A stretch of DNA of 64,000 nucleotides, taken from positions 2,666,001 to 2,730,000 of the forward strand of contig JACKAQ010000001.1 in the NCBI GenBank assembly GCA_020634975.1, given 5' to 3'. The first letter of the stretch is position 1; the number at the start of each line of letters is the position of its first letter. Below the pieces are notes generated by a model. It was given only the letters and a program-made list of their open reading frames with translations. It did no database searches and was not told where the DNA came from. Origin of the DNA: JACKAQ01 sp020634975 [NCBI: Calditrichia bacterium]. Lineage in GTDB: Bacteria; Calditrichota; Calditrichia; RBG-13-44-9. The position numbers and the translations under genes are program-made. This document shows, one piece after another, positions 1-8,349 of this stretch.

Positions 1-1702
1 ACTCACGCAAATTGTAGGTTGCCTGCGAAACGAGCAGGCTGAGGTAGCCGTGAAATTCCCGCAGCGAGAGCGGCTGCTGCCCGTGCAAATTGGTGACGAT
101 CCAGCTAAACTGGTCGAGCAATTTGATGAATCGGTTGAACGCCCGGAATTCCTTCTCCTGTTCGGTGGTGCTCAAATGTGGGTTCGCGGATTTATACCAG
201 CCGAGAAATCCGAGCTTTTCCAGCAGTCCCAAAAAGTGATTCCGGAAATCGTTAACCGATTGTTTTTTATCGAGCTCGTCGAGTTTGGTGAGCAGCTCCT
301 GCAGCGGAGAAATCGCGGTTTCAAATTCGGTGAGTTGCGCCTGCAGCTTTGGCAAATCGAAATCGTCATCTTCGATGGCAACGGCAATTTGCTGGCGCAG
401 AAACGCGATGAGCTGTTCCAGATCGTTCTGCCAATCGCCGACAAAATGGGTGATGCGTAACTCCATCGCGATGCGTTTGACGACATCCGCGCTCAATTTT
501 CGTTCCGGATCGGGACGTAAAAACGGCGATCCGAGCAGTTGTAGCAGTTTTTTCACCTCGAAACGGAGCATCGGCACTTCCAGCAGCAGCAAAAAACTGC
601 GGATCAGCGGCGACTGGCTGAGCTGAAATCCGGTGGAAAGGTTGTACGGCAGCCCGGTGTCCGGCAGACCGTATCGCGGAAAAATTTCGTGAATCAGCGG
701 CGCGTATCGTTCCAGCGACGGAAAAGTGATGCCGATGTCGTGCAGCGGAATGCCCTGTTCGAGGTGCAGCCGTTTCACATAGCTGGCGATAAACGCAACC
801 TCTTGCTGGCGGCTTTGGCAGGGCTGGATGAGCACTTTTTTGCCGAGATCCAGCGGTTCTGGTAGCGATTTCCGGCTGAACAGTTTTTGTTCCCACGGCT
901 TCGGCGCGTCGTTTTGCAGCACCAGCGGCGCCAGCGATTTCAGCGATTCGAACGCCGCATCCACATGCGAAAATAGCTGCGGATATTCCGGCAAATAATC
1001 CAGTTTGATGTGAATATCCACTTTATCGCGGAGCAGTTCAAAAAAGCGCAGCATCGGCTGGCTGAACAATCCGTAACCGTTGAGATAAATGGCTTTAACG
1101 TGTGGGAAATGTTGTTTCCAGATATTCGGCTGCGCCGCCAGTCGTTCGATGACGTGCTGGATCGCCCCGGCTTCGTCGATCAGCCGGTCACCGAGCGACA
1201 ACTCGAACGCTGCCAGCAGCAGCGAAAAATCCTGGTAGCGGCGATCGCCCTGCACATCTGCCGCTTCGATGAGCAGTTCGGAATTGTAGCCGTATTCGCG
1301 CAGCTCGCTGATCAGCGCATCCACTTTGCTGACCAATCCGCGCCGTTTGGCGCTGTTCGCCGAGAAAAATTGCAGGTTTTCGCCGCAGCTTTTCAGCGAT
1401 TCTTCGATGAGAAACAGCCGCATCGACTGCGAAACGATTTTTTTAGCACGCGGCAATTTCTGGTAAAATTTCAGCAGGAAATCGTAAAACGTGAAAATCG
1501 GCGGCTCCGCCAGCACGCCGTTTGGCGCAGCGGCAACCAACTGCTCATGAAAATAGCGCACCGCCCGTTTCACCGGCAGCAAATAGACAAAATCATACGC
1601 CAGCGCGTTTTTTCCCGAACCGATCCGCGATAAAATTTCCTTTTTATAGAAATAATATTCGCCTGCCGGTCCGATGGTCAATTTAAAAGTTGGTGTCGCC
1701 AT
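1..1702 (-). CDS. AddB-like helicase/PD-(D/E)XK nuclease subunit, C-terminus off the window
   Basis: The minus frame is open from an ATG at 1702 to the left edge, giving at least 567 residues. The N-terminus reads LTIGPAGEYYFYKK and then LLPVKRAVRYFHEQL, which resembles the AddB/RecC-type start where the Walker A site is degenerate; no GKT is seen at that position. Around residues 300-350 there is a stretch with RYAPLIHEIF, RYGLPDTG and SPLIRSFLLLLEV, typical of the inactive UvrD-like second helicase half. In this family the nuclease domain and Fe-S cysteines lie at the C-terminus, here beyond the edge. The likely role is processing of double-strand DNA ends for recombination, with an AddA/UvrD-type partner not seen here. 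Family assignment is by pattern recognition; a generic PD-(D/E)XK family protein is the alternative. Confidence 0.6.
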   Translation of the reverse strand, partial: MATPTFKLTIGPAGEYYFYKKEILSRIGSGKNALAYDFVYLLPVKRAVRYFHEQLVAAAPNGVLAEPPIFTFYDFLLKFYQKLPRAKKIVSQSMRLFLIEESLKSCGENLQFFSANSAKRRGLVSKVDALISELREYGYNSELLIEAADVQGDRRYQDFSLLLAAFELSLGDRLIDEAGAIQHVIERLAAQPNIWKQHFPHVKAIYLNGYGLFSQPMLRFFELLRDKVDIHIKLDYLPEYPQLFSHVDAAFESLKSLAPLVLQNDAPKPWEQKLFSRKSLPEPLDLGKKVLIQPCQSRQQEVAFIASYVKRLHLEQGIPLHDIGITFPSLERYAPLIHEIFPRYGLPDTGLPYNLSTGFQLSQSPLIRSFLLLLEVPMLRFEVKKLLQLLGSPFLRPDPERKLSADVVKRIAMELRITHFVGDWQNDLEQLIAFLRQQIAVAIEDDDFDLPKLQAQLTEFETAISPLQELLTKLDELDKKQSVNDFRNHFLGLLEKLGFLGWYKSANPHLSTTEQEKEFRAFNRFIKLLDQFSWIVTNLHGQQPLSLREFHGYLSLLVSQATYNLRE

Positions 1703-1762
1703 ATTGGGTTGATGGGGTTATGGGTAGATGGGTTTATGTGTTTTATTGCCGCGATATTTGTT

Positions 1763-1824
1763 TTGGGCGCGTTACCGCAGCGCCCCTACTTTATCCTTCA
1801 CCCTTTATCCTTTTTCCTTTCCTT
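1763..1824 (-). repeat. Composite intergenic repeat: heptad AAGGATA-type run plus GC-rich palindrome (copy 1)
   Basis: Read on the minus strand, the 3' end of the preceding gene runs into about three imperfect AAGGATA/AGGGTGA heptads. These are followed by a palindromic motif with arms GGGCGC/GCGCCC (1765-1770 and 1780-1785). The stop codon TAA of the preceding gene lies inside a heptad. A near-identical arrangement is at 30291-30411. Further toward 1703 there is a second type of short repeat based on ATGGGTT. Confidence 0.6.
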
Positions 1825-2977
1825 CCGCATATCCGGTTAATTCAACGTAGCCATAACCGGAAACCGGTTTGCCATACGCCGTTCCGTCGATTTTTACCGC
1901 GCCTTCCCAATAGCGGATCGCCACGTCCAATTCCTGATTGGCGATGAGAGGGGAAATTTGCAAATCGATGCGCTGTTCCGGCACCTGCAGCCGCCATCCG
2001 GCGGGATATCTGCCGCCGCGTGGGCTGTCCCAATATTCGCGCACTGTCAGCGAAACATCGTCACGTTTGATGAGCTGAGAAGCACCGTCCGGCGCAACCA
2101 GCAAGCCTTTACTGTACGGATCAGCTTCACCGGATGTGAGGCGCAACTGGTAATACATCAGCTCGCTGCTGTCTGACAGTTGCAGCGAAAACCAGTCCCA
2201 GCCCACCTGATTGTCGCCGAGGGCGCTGGTGCTCCACTCGCGATCCATCCACGACAGCCCGTTGACTGCCAGCGTTTCGCCGTTGACGGAGACACTGCCT
2301 TCGGCAGTCATTCGCGTGAGCGAATAATAATACGAGGCGTTGCCGGGTTTGGCGCTTTTCTGGCTCAATCCGCGATCGCCCTGCAGCACATGCGGTTTTT
2401 CCGGGGTCAACTCGATGTTCAGCGAAACACCCTCTGCCGCCGCATCGATGCGCATTTTGGGAAACGCGGCGGTCGAATCCGCATCCGGATCGGTGGTTTG
2501 CCAATCTTCCAGCCACACCCGGAATGGCGCAGCCTGAGCACCGGCGAGCCCGTTGGCAGCGCGGCTAAATCGCTCAAAATAATAGTAGTTATCGTTTTGA
2601 ATATCGCTGAGCGCGAAATGCCCCATATACAGTTGATTCGCCGCCATTTCGGACTCCCGCGCCGTCGTATCCGCCGAAAGCGCGGTGCGAAACAGCGTGA
2701 ACTGGTAACCGAAATGCCGCCCGTTTGCCGTTTGCAGATTGCCCGTATAATACCACCATTCGGTGCGAAAATCCGGGTGCGGTCCGTGATCCGCCGGAAA
2801 AACGAACGCGCGCGGTGCAAATGCCCGGGCAAATCCGGCGGTGTCCGCGCTGCCCATCACAGAGGCAACGGATAGTTCCGGCGCGGCGTCCGCATTTTCG
2901 CTAAACTGGTTCAGCCATTTCGCGCCGACCAGCAGCGCTGCGAGGGTAAATAATGTGATTGCGATGGCTCGTTTCAT
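1805..2977 (-). CDS. AttH/CrtC-like (lipocalin-type) exported protein
   Basis: This 390-residue protein starts with a short basic end and a hydrophobic stretch (about residues 4-20), consistent with a signal peptide or anchor. It carries the HPDFRTEWWYYTGNL signature and later WMDREWSTS, both typical of the AttH/CrtC (hydroxyneurosporene hydratase-like, tandem lipocalin) family. A longer frame reaches back to 3169, but it would overlap the permease gene and lacks a signal-like start, so the ATG at 2977 is preferred. The gene follows an FtsX-type permease on the same strand with a 50-base gap, the usual order of Att-type ABC loci, so it probably works with that transporter in the envelope. Its substrate is not predictable. 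Its last codons run into the heptad repeat. Confidence 0.8.
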   Translation of the reverse strand: MKRAIAITLFTLAALLVGAKWLNQFSENADAAPELSVASVMGSADTAGFARAFAPRAFVFPADHGPHPDFRTEWWYYTGNLQTANGRHFGYQFTLFRTALSADTTARESEMAANQLYMGHFALSDIQNDNYYYFERFSRAANGLAGAQAAPFRVWLEDWQTTDPDADSTAAFPKMRIDAAAEGVSLNIELTPEKPHVLQGDRGLSQKSAKPGNASYYYSLTRMTAEGSVSVNGETLAVNGLSWMDREWSTSALGDNQVGWDWFSLQLSDSSELMYYQLRLTSGEADPYSKGLLVAPDGASQLIKRDDVSLTVREYWDSPRGGRYPAGWRLQVPEQRIDLQISPLIANQELDVAIRYWEGAVKIDGTAYGKPVSGYGYVELTGYAEGKEKG

Positions 2978-3027
2978 TTCGAAAGATACGATGTAAGCCG
3001 GGGAATTACAACTGTTTCGCGGGAGGA

Positions 3028-5580
3028 TTATTCCTCGCGGAGCGCCAGCGCCGGGGAGGTTTTGGCCATTTTGAAGGCCGGATACAGTCCGGCGAGCAGT
3101 GCCGCAACAATCGCTAAAACAACAGCTTGCAGAAAAATTTCCGGTATGAACTGGAACTGCAGCGTCCACCCGAACGAGCGCTGGTTGATGATGTAAATGA
3201 GCACATACGATAGCATCAACCCCATTGGGAGGGAAAGAATGCCCGCGGCAAGCCCCATCAATCCGGTTTGCAGGGTGATCATCCGCCAGACCTCGCGGGG
3301 CGTGAAGCCGTTGGCGCGGAGGATGCCCAGTTCGCGGCGGCGTTCGAGCTGCAACGCCATCAGTGCGCTGAGCACGCCGATGAACGCGACCACAATCGCC
3401 AGCAATCGCAGCACGTTGGTTACCAGAAATGTGCGGTCAAAAATCTCGATGCTGGTTTCCCGCAAATCGCGATTGGAGCGCACCAGCAATTCCTCGTCGG
3501 GCGGCGCGAGTGCGCGAATGTCGCTGATCAACTCACCGGAATCGATGCCTTCCGCGGCGAACGCGGAAACGCCGGAAATCCGGTCATCCCGCCAGTATTT
3601 GCGGAAATTTGGCAGGCTCATCAGCACAAATCCCTGTTCGGATGCATAATTGAAATAAATGCCCGCCACCCGAAACGTCACATCGCCGGTGGCGGTGGGC
3701 AGTGTCAGCGCATCGCCGACATGCACGCGATTGCGATAGGCGAACGGCTCGGAAACCATCACGATTGCGGAATCGGCAAATCGCGCCCAGATTTCCTGCG
3801 GATTCCCGGCTTTGAACTGCTGCCGGAAAAACATCTCACGCGAAAGCAGCGTGCCGATCACTTTGGTTTCCGTGTCGCCTTCGGTGATGGTCAGCGAACG
3901 GAATGCGTTCACTTCCCGAACGCCCGGCAATGCCTGCACTTTTTGCAGAAATTCCGCCGGCAACGTTGCGTCGATGTTCCGGGTGGTGAGGCTCGGGCGG
4001 GAGATATACACATCGGCACGGAGCTGGTTTTCCAGCCAGTGAACAACCGTTGCGCGAAAACTGCCGACCATCGTGCCGACGCCAACGGTAGCGGCGACCG
4101 CCATGCTCAGCGCGGCAATCGCGACGGCGGTGCGGCTGAGATGTGCCACCACATCGCGGGCGGACATTCGCCCGATCAGCCCGAACAGCTTTCCGGCAGG
4201 TGACTGGAAAACGCGCATCAACAGCACCAGCACCAGCGGCGTCCACAGCGTGAAACCGATGATCAGCAACAAAATCCCGCTGTAACTGAGCGGAATGTTG
4301 CGGCTGGGCAGCAGTAAAATAATCACGCCCAAAACCGCAGAAATCAGTCCGGCGACGGTCAGTTGCGGCAGTTGGGATCGCAGTTGGGTTTCCTGTCCGG
4401 AGCGTTGCATTGCGGTTCGCGGGGCGACGGCGGTGGCTTCGCGGGCGGGTTTGAACGCCGCCAACAGCGTTGCGCCGATGCCCAGCAGCAACCCTTTCAA
4501 AAAGATAAATGGCGTGAGCGCCAGCGTTCGCACGGTGACCACAAAATACAAATCGTTGATGGTTTGGGTGACCAGCTTCAGCAAGCCGCTGCCCAACATC
4601 ACGCCGAGCAGCAGCCCCAGAATTGTGCCGATCAGCCCCAAAAAGAAGGCTTCACCGAGTATTTGGGTGAAAATTTCCCGGCGGGTGACGCCGACGGTGC
4701 GCAGCAGTCCGATCAATTCCAGCCGCTGCACGACGGAAAACGTCATCGTGTTGTAAATGAGGAACATTCCGACGATGACCGCCAGCAGGCTGAGCGCGGT
4801 AAGGTTGATGTTGAATGCGCGGGTCATTTGCGCCATGATGTCCGAACGGGCGCCGGCAGGCTGGATGCGCACGCCGGATGGCAGCAATTGTTCAATGTCG
4901 GCGAGAATTTGCGTTGCTTCCGGTGATTCGGGCAGCAGCAAATCGATATGACTGAGTTGCCCGTTCATCCCGAAAATTTCCTGCGCCGTGGCGATATCGA
5001 CAATCGCGAGCCCTTCCAGCTTTTGGCGGCTGTATTCGTCTGCCGCATCGAGCAGTCCGATGAGGTGCAATTGCGCCGGAACACCGCCGTACGCGACCGT
5101 AAACGTATCGCCGGGTGCGAGTTGCAGTTGTTCGGCGGTGTCGCGGAAAAGGATGGTCGCGCCGCGCTGCGTCATAAATCGCCCGAGATTATTCCCGCCG
5201 GTGATGCCCAAATCCTGCACATACGAGCGAAACGGCGCTTCAGCGAGCGGATCGACGCCCAGCACCATCAGCGTTCGGCGATCGCCATTTTTTTCGAAAA
5301 TGACGTATTGTTCGATCACCGGCGCGGCGTTGCGGAATCCCGCTTTGATGCGGATATCGCGATAGAGCGTGTCGGGCAAATCCGTGCTGCCGGAAATCCG
5401 GTGGGTGGCTTTTCCGCCAACAGATTCCATTGCCATCTCGAATGCACGGGTGGCGCTCTGGTTGGCCAAATCGATCGCAACTACCACGCTCACGCCAATG
5501 GCAATCCCGATAATCGAGAGCAGCATTTGCCACGGATGTTTCAATAAATAGCGCAGGCTGGATGTGTTGAGCAGGTTCAT
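3028..5580 (-). CDS. FtsX-type ABC transporter permease, fused two-domain (AttFG/MacB-like)
   Basis: At about 850 residues it is twice the size of a single FtsX unit. TM1 (about residues 15-40) is followed by a periplasmic MacB-PCD-like segment. A first FtsX block (three TM segments near 265-385) contains the LIGLLRTVGVTRREIF motif. Four more TM segments follow, and a second FtsX block at the C-terminus has ELGILRANGFTPREVWRM. These coupling-helix motifs normally contact an ATPase, but no ABC ATPase gene is next to it here. The ATG at 5580 is preferred, one base after the upstream stop; a TTG at 5589 is possible. The role is likely lipid or lipoprotein handling or export together with the AttH-like protein. 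Confidence 0.85.
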   Translation of the reverse strand: MNLLNTSSLRYLLKHPWQMLLSIIGIAIGVSVVVAIDLANQSATRAFEMAMESVGGKATHRISGSTDLPDTLYRDIRIKAGFRNAAPVIEQYVIFEKNGDRRTLMVLGVDPLAEAPFRSYVQDLGITGGNNLGRFMTQRGATILFRDTAEQLQLAPGDTFTVAYGGVPAQLHLIGLLDAADEYSRQKLEGLAIVDIATAQEIFGMNGQLSHIDLLLPESPEATQILADIEQLLPSGVRIQPAGARSDIMAQMTRAFNINLTALSLLAVIVGMFLIYNTMTFSVVQRLELIGLLRTVGVTRREIFTQILGEAFFLGLIGTILGLLLGVMLGSGLLKLVTQTINDLYFVVTVRTLALTPFIFLKGLLLGIGATLLAAFKPAREATAVAPRTAMQRSGQETQLRSQLPQLTVAGLISAVLGVIILLLPSRNIPLSYSGILLLIIGFTLWTPLVLVLLMRVFQSPAGKLFGLIGRMSARDVVAHLSRTAVAIAALSMAVAATVGVGTMVGSFRATVVHWLENQLRADVYISRPSLTTRNIDATLPAEFLQKVQALPGVREVNAFRSLTITEGDTETKVIGTLLSREMFFRQQFKAGNPQEIWARFADSAIVMVSEPFAYRNRVHVGDALTLPTATGDVTFRVAGIYFNYASEQGFVLMSLPNFRKYWRDDRISGVSAFAAEGIDSGELISDIRALAPPDEELLVRSNRDLRETSIEIFDRTFLVTNVLRLLAIVVAFIGVLSALMALQLERRRELGILRANGFTPREVWRMITLQTGLMGLAAGILSLPMGLMLSYVLIYIINQRSFGWTLQFQFIPEIFLQAVVLAIVAALLAGLYPAFKMAKTSPALALREE

Positions 5581-5581
5581 T

Positions 5582-6031
5582 TTATTCAATTGATTTTTTC
5601 ATGCAAATGGCGCTGGACGGACAAATCGAGGCAAATTCGCGGGTTTCGCGGATGTGCTCCGGCACGTTTTCGCGATCGACCATCACAAATCCGTGTTTCG
5701 CAAAAAATTTATCGGCGGTGGTAGTGAGCAAATACAGCGCGGAAACCCCGTTTTCCCGGGCAAGTTTTTCCAGCGCTGCCAATAATTGGTGCGCAATTCC
5801 CCGGTTTCGCTGCGATGCCGCAACGGCAACGGAGCGGAGCAATGCGGCATCGTTATAAATTTCCAGCCCGCCGACGCCGGTCAATTTTCCGTTTTCGCGG
5901 GTGGTTAAAAAATATCGCAGATGCTCCACATTGAGATCGTCAACCGGTAAATCCGCTGATTTTAACAGCGCGATAACGTCATCAAAATCAGACAGTTGCG
6001 CAATTGTCAAATGTAAACTATCCGATGCCAT
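5582..6031 (-). CDS. GNAT N-acetyltransferase, ArsN2-like
   Basis: This 149-residue single-domain GNAT protein has the acetyl-CoA binding motif LLRSVAVAASQRNRGIAHQLL (about residues 66-86). The C-terminal pattern FFAKHGF, then R-x-x-VP-x-x-IR-x-T-x-EFA-x-x-CPSSA, is characteristic of the ArsN2 group linked to arsenic resistance loci. An AAGGAG site stands before the ATG. No other ars gene is adjacent, so arsenic-related function is only inferred from the family. The gene lies directly upstream of the permease gene and may be cotranscribed with it. Confidence 0.8.
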   Translation of the reverse strand: MASDSLHLTIAQLSDFDDVIALLKSADLPVDDLNVEHLRYFLTTRENGKLTGVGGLEIYNDAALLRSVAVAASQRNRGIAHQLLAALEKLARENGVSALYLLTTTADKFFAKHGFVMVDRENVPEHIRETREFASICPSSAICMKKSIE

Positions 6032-6170
6032 AATTGCTCCTTCGGGAAATGGATTTCCAGCGCAAAAATAGCGATTGTTTACCGCGATGACAATCGATTC
6101 GTATTTTGGGAAATTTTTTTTGGGGGGATCGAGTGGTTACAAACTAAGCCATGAAATGACCATCGTTAAA

Positions 6171-6785
6171 TCAAACGACATCCACCGCTATCGGATAATT
6201 TTCGGCGGGTTTGTCTGCCGGAAACCACGGGCGATTGATCGGCACAACGATGAACAAGCCTTCTTCATCGCCAACGGCGGCAAAGGTGCGCTCATCGCCG
6301 TCCCACAACCGGAGGCGCAGTTCAGCGCGGATATGTTCGCAAAACAGCCGCACATTATCCACCGGATGCCCGATTTCGCTGATGCTCAACAGGCTTTCGG
6401 CGCTAAAAGGTTTGGGAGAGGCATTTCGCAAATTGTGCCGGGCGATCAGCTCCACAATATTGCCGACCGGATCGTAAAAATAAATAGCGTCAGCATTCCA
6501 GCTTTCAAAACGGAACTCATTTTGGCCATCTTTTTCGATCAGTGCAACGCGCTCGCTCAGCCACTTTTTGGCTTCCGCCAACTGGTTTTCGGGAATGTTG
6601 ATCGCGAAATGGTAATACGGTTTATCGTCATCTTCTGCGATGGAAAATTTTATGCGCGAATTGCCGATGCCAACGGTAAACGCCCGTTTGCCCTGCCGTA
6701 AAATAGGCAGCCCGAGTTTATCCCGGTAGAACGTTTTTAGTCCGTCCAGATCGTGTGTTTGCAGCTGTATTTCGCGAATTTTCAT
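6171..6785 (-). CDS. VOC superfamily (glyoxalase/dioxygenase-like) protein
   Basis: The protein has 204 residues from the ATG at 6785; a longer frame to 6818 adds eleven residues without support. The first half has the VOC pattern LQTHDLDGLKTFYRDKLGLP and later YFYDPVGNIVELIARHN, with the usual metal-ligand positions. The second half (about 125-204) repeats the fold more weakly, with ISEIGHPVDNV and FIVVPINRPWFPADKP. Members bind a divalent metal and include glyoxalase I, extradiol dioxygenases and fosfomycin-type enzymes. The substrate cannot be told from sequence. It reads away from mnmH, leaving a 262-base divergent intergenic region at 6786-7047 without a clear motif. Confidence 0.75.
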   Translation of the reverse strand: MKIREIQLQTHDLDGLKTFYRDKLGLPILRQGKRAFTVGIGNSRIKFSIAEDDDKPYYHFAINIPENQLAEAKKWLSERVALIEKDGQNEFRFESWNADAIYFYDPVGNIVELIARHNLRNASPKPFSAESLLSISEIGHPVDNVRLFCEHIRAELRLRLWDGDERTFAAVGDEEGLFIVVPINRPWFPADKPAENYPIAVDVV

Positions 6786-7047
6786 ATCAGTTCTTTTTTT
6801 AGATCGGTTACTATACATAATTTTGAGGGAAATAGCAATAGCATGGATAAAAATGTATTCGCCAAACCGGTGATTTTCGTCACATTTGAAATGGATTGCC
6901 CGAATTCTCCTCTGTGTCGCTGTGGCAAAAAAATGTCTGGTGCGTCAGATCGGTTAATATCGTGGAAATCCCGGTCATTATAGAATTTTGGTTTCCGCCG
7001 CGAAATTGATTAACTTCGTTTCTTGAATTAATCGAAAGTCCTTTGAA

Positions 7048-8079
7048 ATGCTGTCTGTCGAGCAATTTTTAAAACAATCCGAAAATTCGCTGGTGTTGGA
7101 TGTTCGCACACCGGCGGAATACCAGCGCGGCCACATTCCCGGTGCGGCGAATTTGCCGCTGTTTTCGAACGAGGAACGCAGTGTTATCGGCACGTTATAC
7201 AAACATCAGGGGCGCGAAGTTGCTGTGCTGAAAGGGTTGGAATACGTTGGCCCGCGAATGAAAGCTATCGTCGAAAACATCAAAGAAATGGCAGCGGGAA
7301 AAGATATTTTGGTGCACTGCTGGCGGGGTGGTATGCGCAGCAACAGCTTGGCCTGGTTGCTCAAAACTTCCGGTTTGCCGGTTGCCGTGCTGAACGGCGG
7401 ATACAAATCTTTTCGTCAATTTGTGTTGAGTTCATTTGTGCAACCATATAATATTATTGTGCTTAGCGGCGCTACCGGAAGCGGGAAAACCGCGATTTTG
7501 AAAGCGCTGCAAACTATGGGCGAACAGATTATCGATCTCGAGGGATTGGCCAACCACAAAGGTTCTGCGTTCGGTTTTTTGGGAGAGGACGAACAACCCA
7601 CCCAGCAGCAGTTCGAAAATAAATTGGCGCTGGCGTTGCACAAGCTGGACCCCGCCCGCCCGATTTGGGTGGAGGATGAAAGCCGTTACATCGGTAGTTG
7701 TATTATTCCTGATGATTTTTGGCAGCAGAAAATTATCGCGCCGATGCTGTTGCTGGAAATGCCGGCCGCGCTTCGTGTGCAGCGATTGATGGCAGATTAC
7801 GCCCATTGCGACCAACATTTGATGAAATTGGCAACTACCCGGCTCGAAAAACGGTTGGGCGGCAAAAATACCCAAACAGCACTGCAACTGCTTTCGGAGG
7901 AAAATTTGGAAGCGTTCACAGCGTTTCTTCTGGAAAATTATTACGATAAAGCTTATCGTTATGGCTTGCAAAAACGTGACTCAAAACCGATGGTAAAAAT
8001 CGACACCCGGACCCCCGATGCTGCGGAAAATGCGGCTGCAATTGTGCAATTGTATCCCCAAGGTTTCAATATTGCGTAA
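7048..8079 (+). CDS. mnmH: tRNA 2-selenouridine synthase (MnmH/SelU)
   Basis: This 343-residue protein has an N-terminal rhodanese domain (about 1-125) with the catalytic cysteine C91 in the HCWRGGMRS motif. A P-loop domain begins at GATGSGKTA (141-149). That order and the CWRGG loop are diagnostic of MnmH, which converts 2-thiouridine in the wobble position of certain tRNAs to 2-selenouridine through a geranylated intermediate. The length is typical of the family. It stands alone; no selD (selenophosphate synthetase) is in the window. Start at ATG 7048; the upstream sequence AAGTCC is only a weak ribosome site. Confidence 0.92.
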   Translation: MLSVEQFLKQSENSLVLDVRTPAEYQRGHIPGAANLPLFSNEERSVIGTLYKHQGREVAVLKGLEYVGPRMKAIVENIKEMAAGKDILVHCWRGGMRSNSLAWLLKTSGLPVAVLNGGYKSFRQFVLSSFVQPYNIIVLSGATGSGKTAILKALQTMGEQIIDLEGLANHKGSAFGFLGEDEQPTQQQFENKLALALHKLDPARPIWVEDESRYIGSCIIPDDFWQQKIIAPMLLLEMPAALRVQRLMADYAHCDQHLMKLATTRLEKRLGGKNTQTALQLLSEENLEAFTAFLLENYYDKAYRYGLQKRDSKPMVKIDTRTPDAAENAAAIVQLYPQGFNIA

Positions 8080-8155
8080 CTTTGTGTGCATTATCCCCGC
8101 CGAAACCTAACATTTCCGATACATTTTTTTCAGAAAACATTTGGTCAATTTTTTT

Positions 8156-8182
8156 TAAAGCCATATAACAAACTGGCGATGA
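8156..8182 (+). promoter_or_regulatory. Sigma-28 (FliA)-like promoter upstream of cheA
   Basis: TAAA at 8156-8159 is followed by exactly 15 bases and then GGCGATGA (8175-8182), which matches the sigma-28 consensus TAAA-N15-GCCGATAA at 6 of 8 positions in the -10 element. It lies about 165 bases before the cheA start, in a gene-free stretch. Flagellar/chemotaxis sigma factors commonly drive such operons; use here is inferred. Confidence 0.5.
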
Positions 8183-8220
8183 TAACTATTGCAATTTTAG
8201 CTTACAGGGATAGTAAAAAG

Positions 8221-8349
8221 ATGAATTGTTGCCAACAAACATATCTGTCGAAACTCCCACCGCTGTCTTTAATCCCTGGTTTGCGAAAAAGATTTTTACT
8301 CGATTTTGTTGTGACAAATGGAAACAACATTGCTGGTTTGGTGAAATGA
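8221..8349 (+). CDS. Possible small leader ORF overlapping cheA start
   Basis: An ATG at 8221, with AGGGA about a dozen bases before it, opens a 42-residue frame whose TGA overlaps the cheA ATG as ATGA. The cheA start itself has only a weak ribosome site, so translational coupling from this leader would make sense. The peptide resembles nothing I know. Coding potential is uncertain and it may be chance. Confidence 0.2.
   Translation: MNCCQQTYLSKLPPLSLIPGLRKRFLLDFVVTNGNNIAGLVK

Noticed and set aside
2978-3169. N-terminal extension of the AttH-like gene
   Set aside because: It overlaps the permease coding end and precedes a good signal-type start at 2977.
3268-4203. Long plus-strand frame inside the permease gene
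   Set aside because: Antisense to a clear FtsX protein with full family motifs; its own translation resembles nothing.
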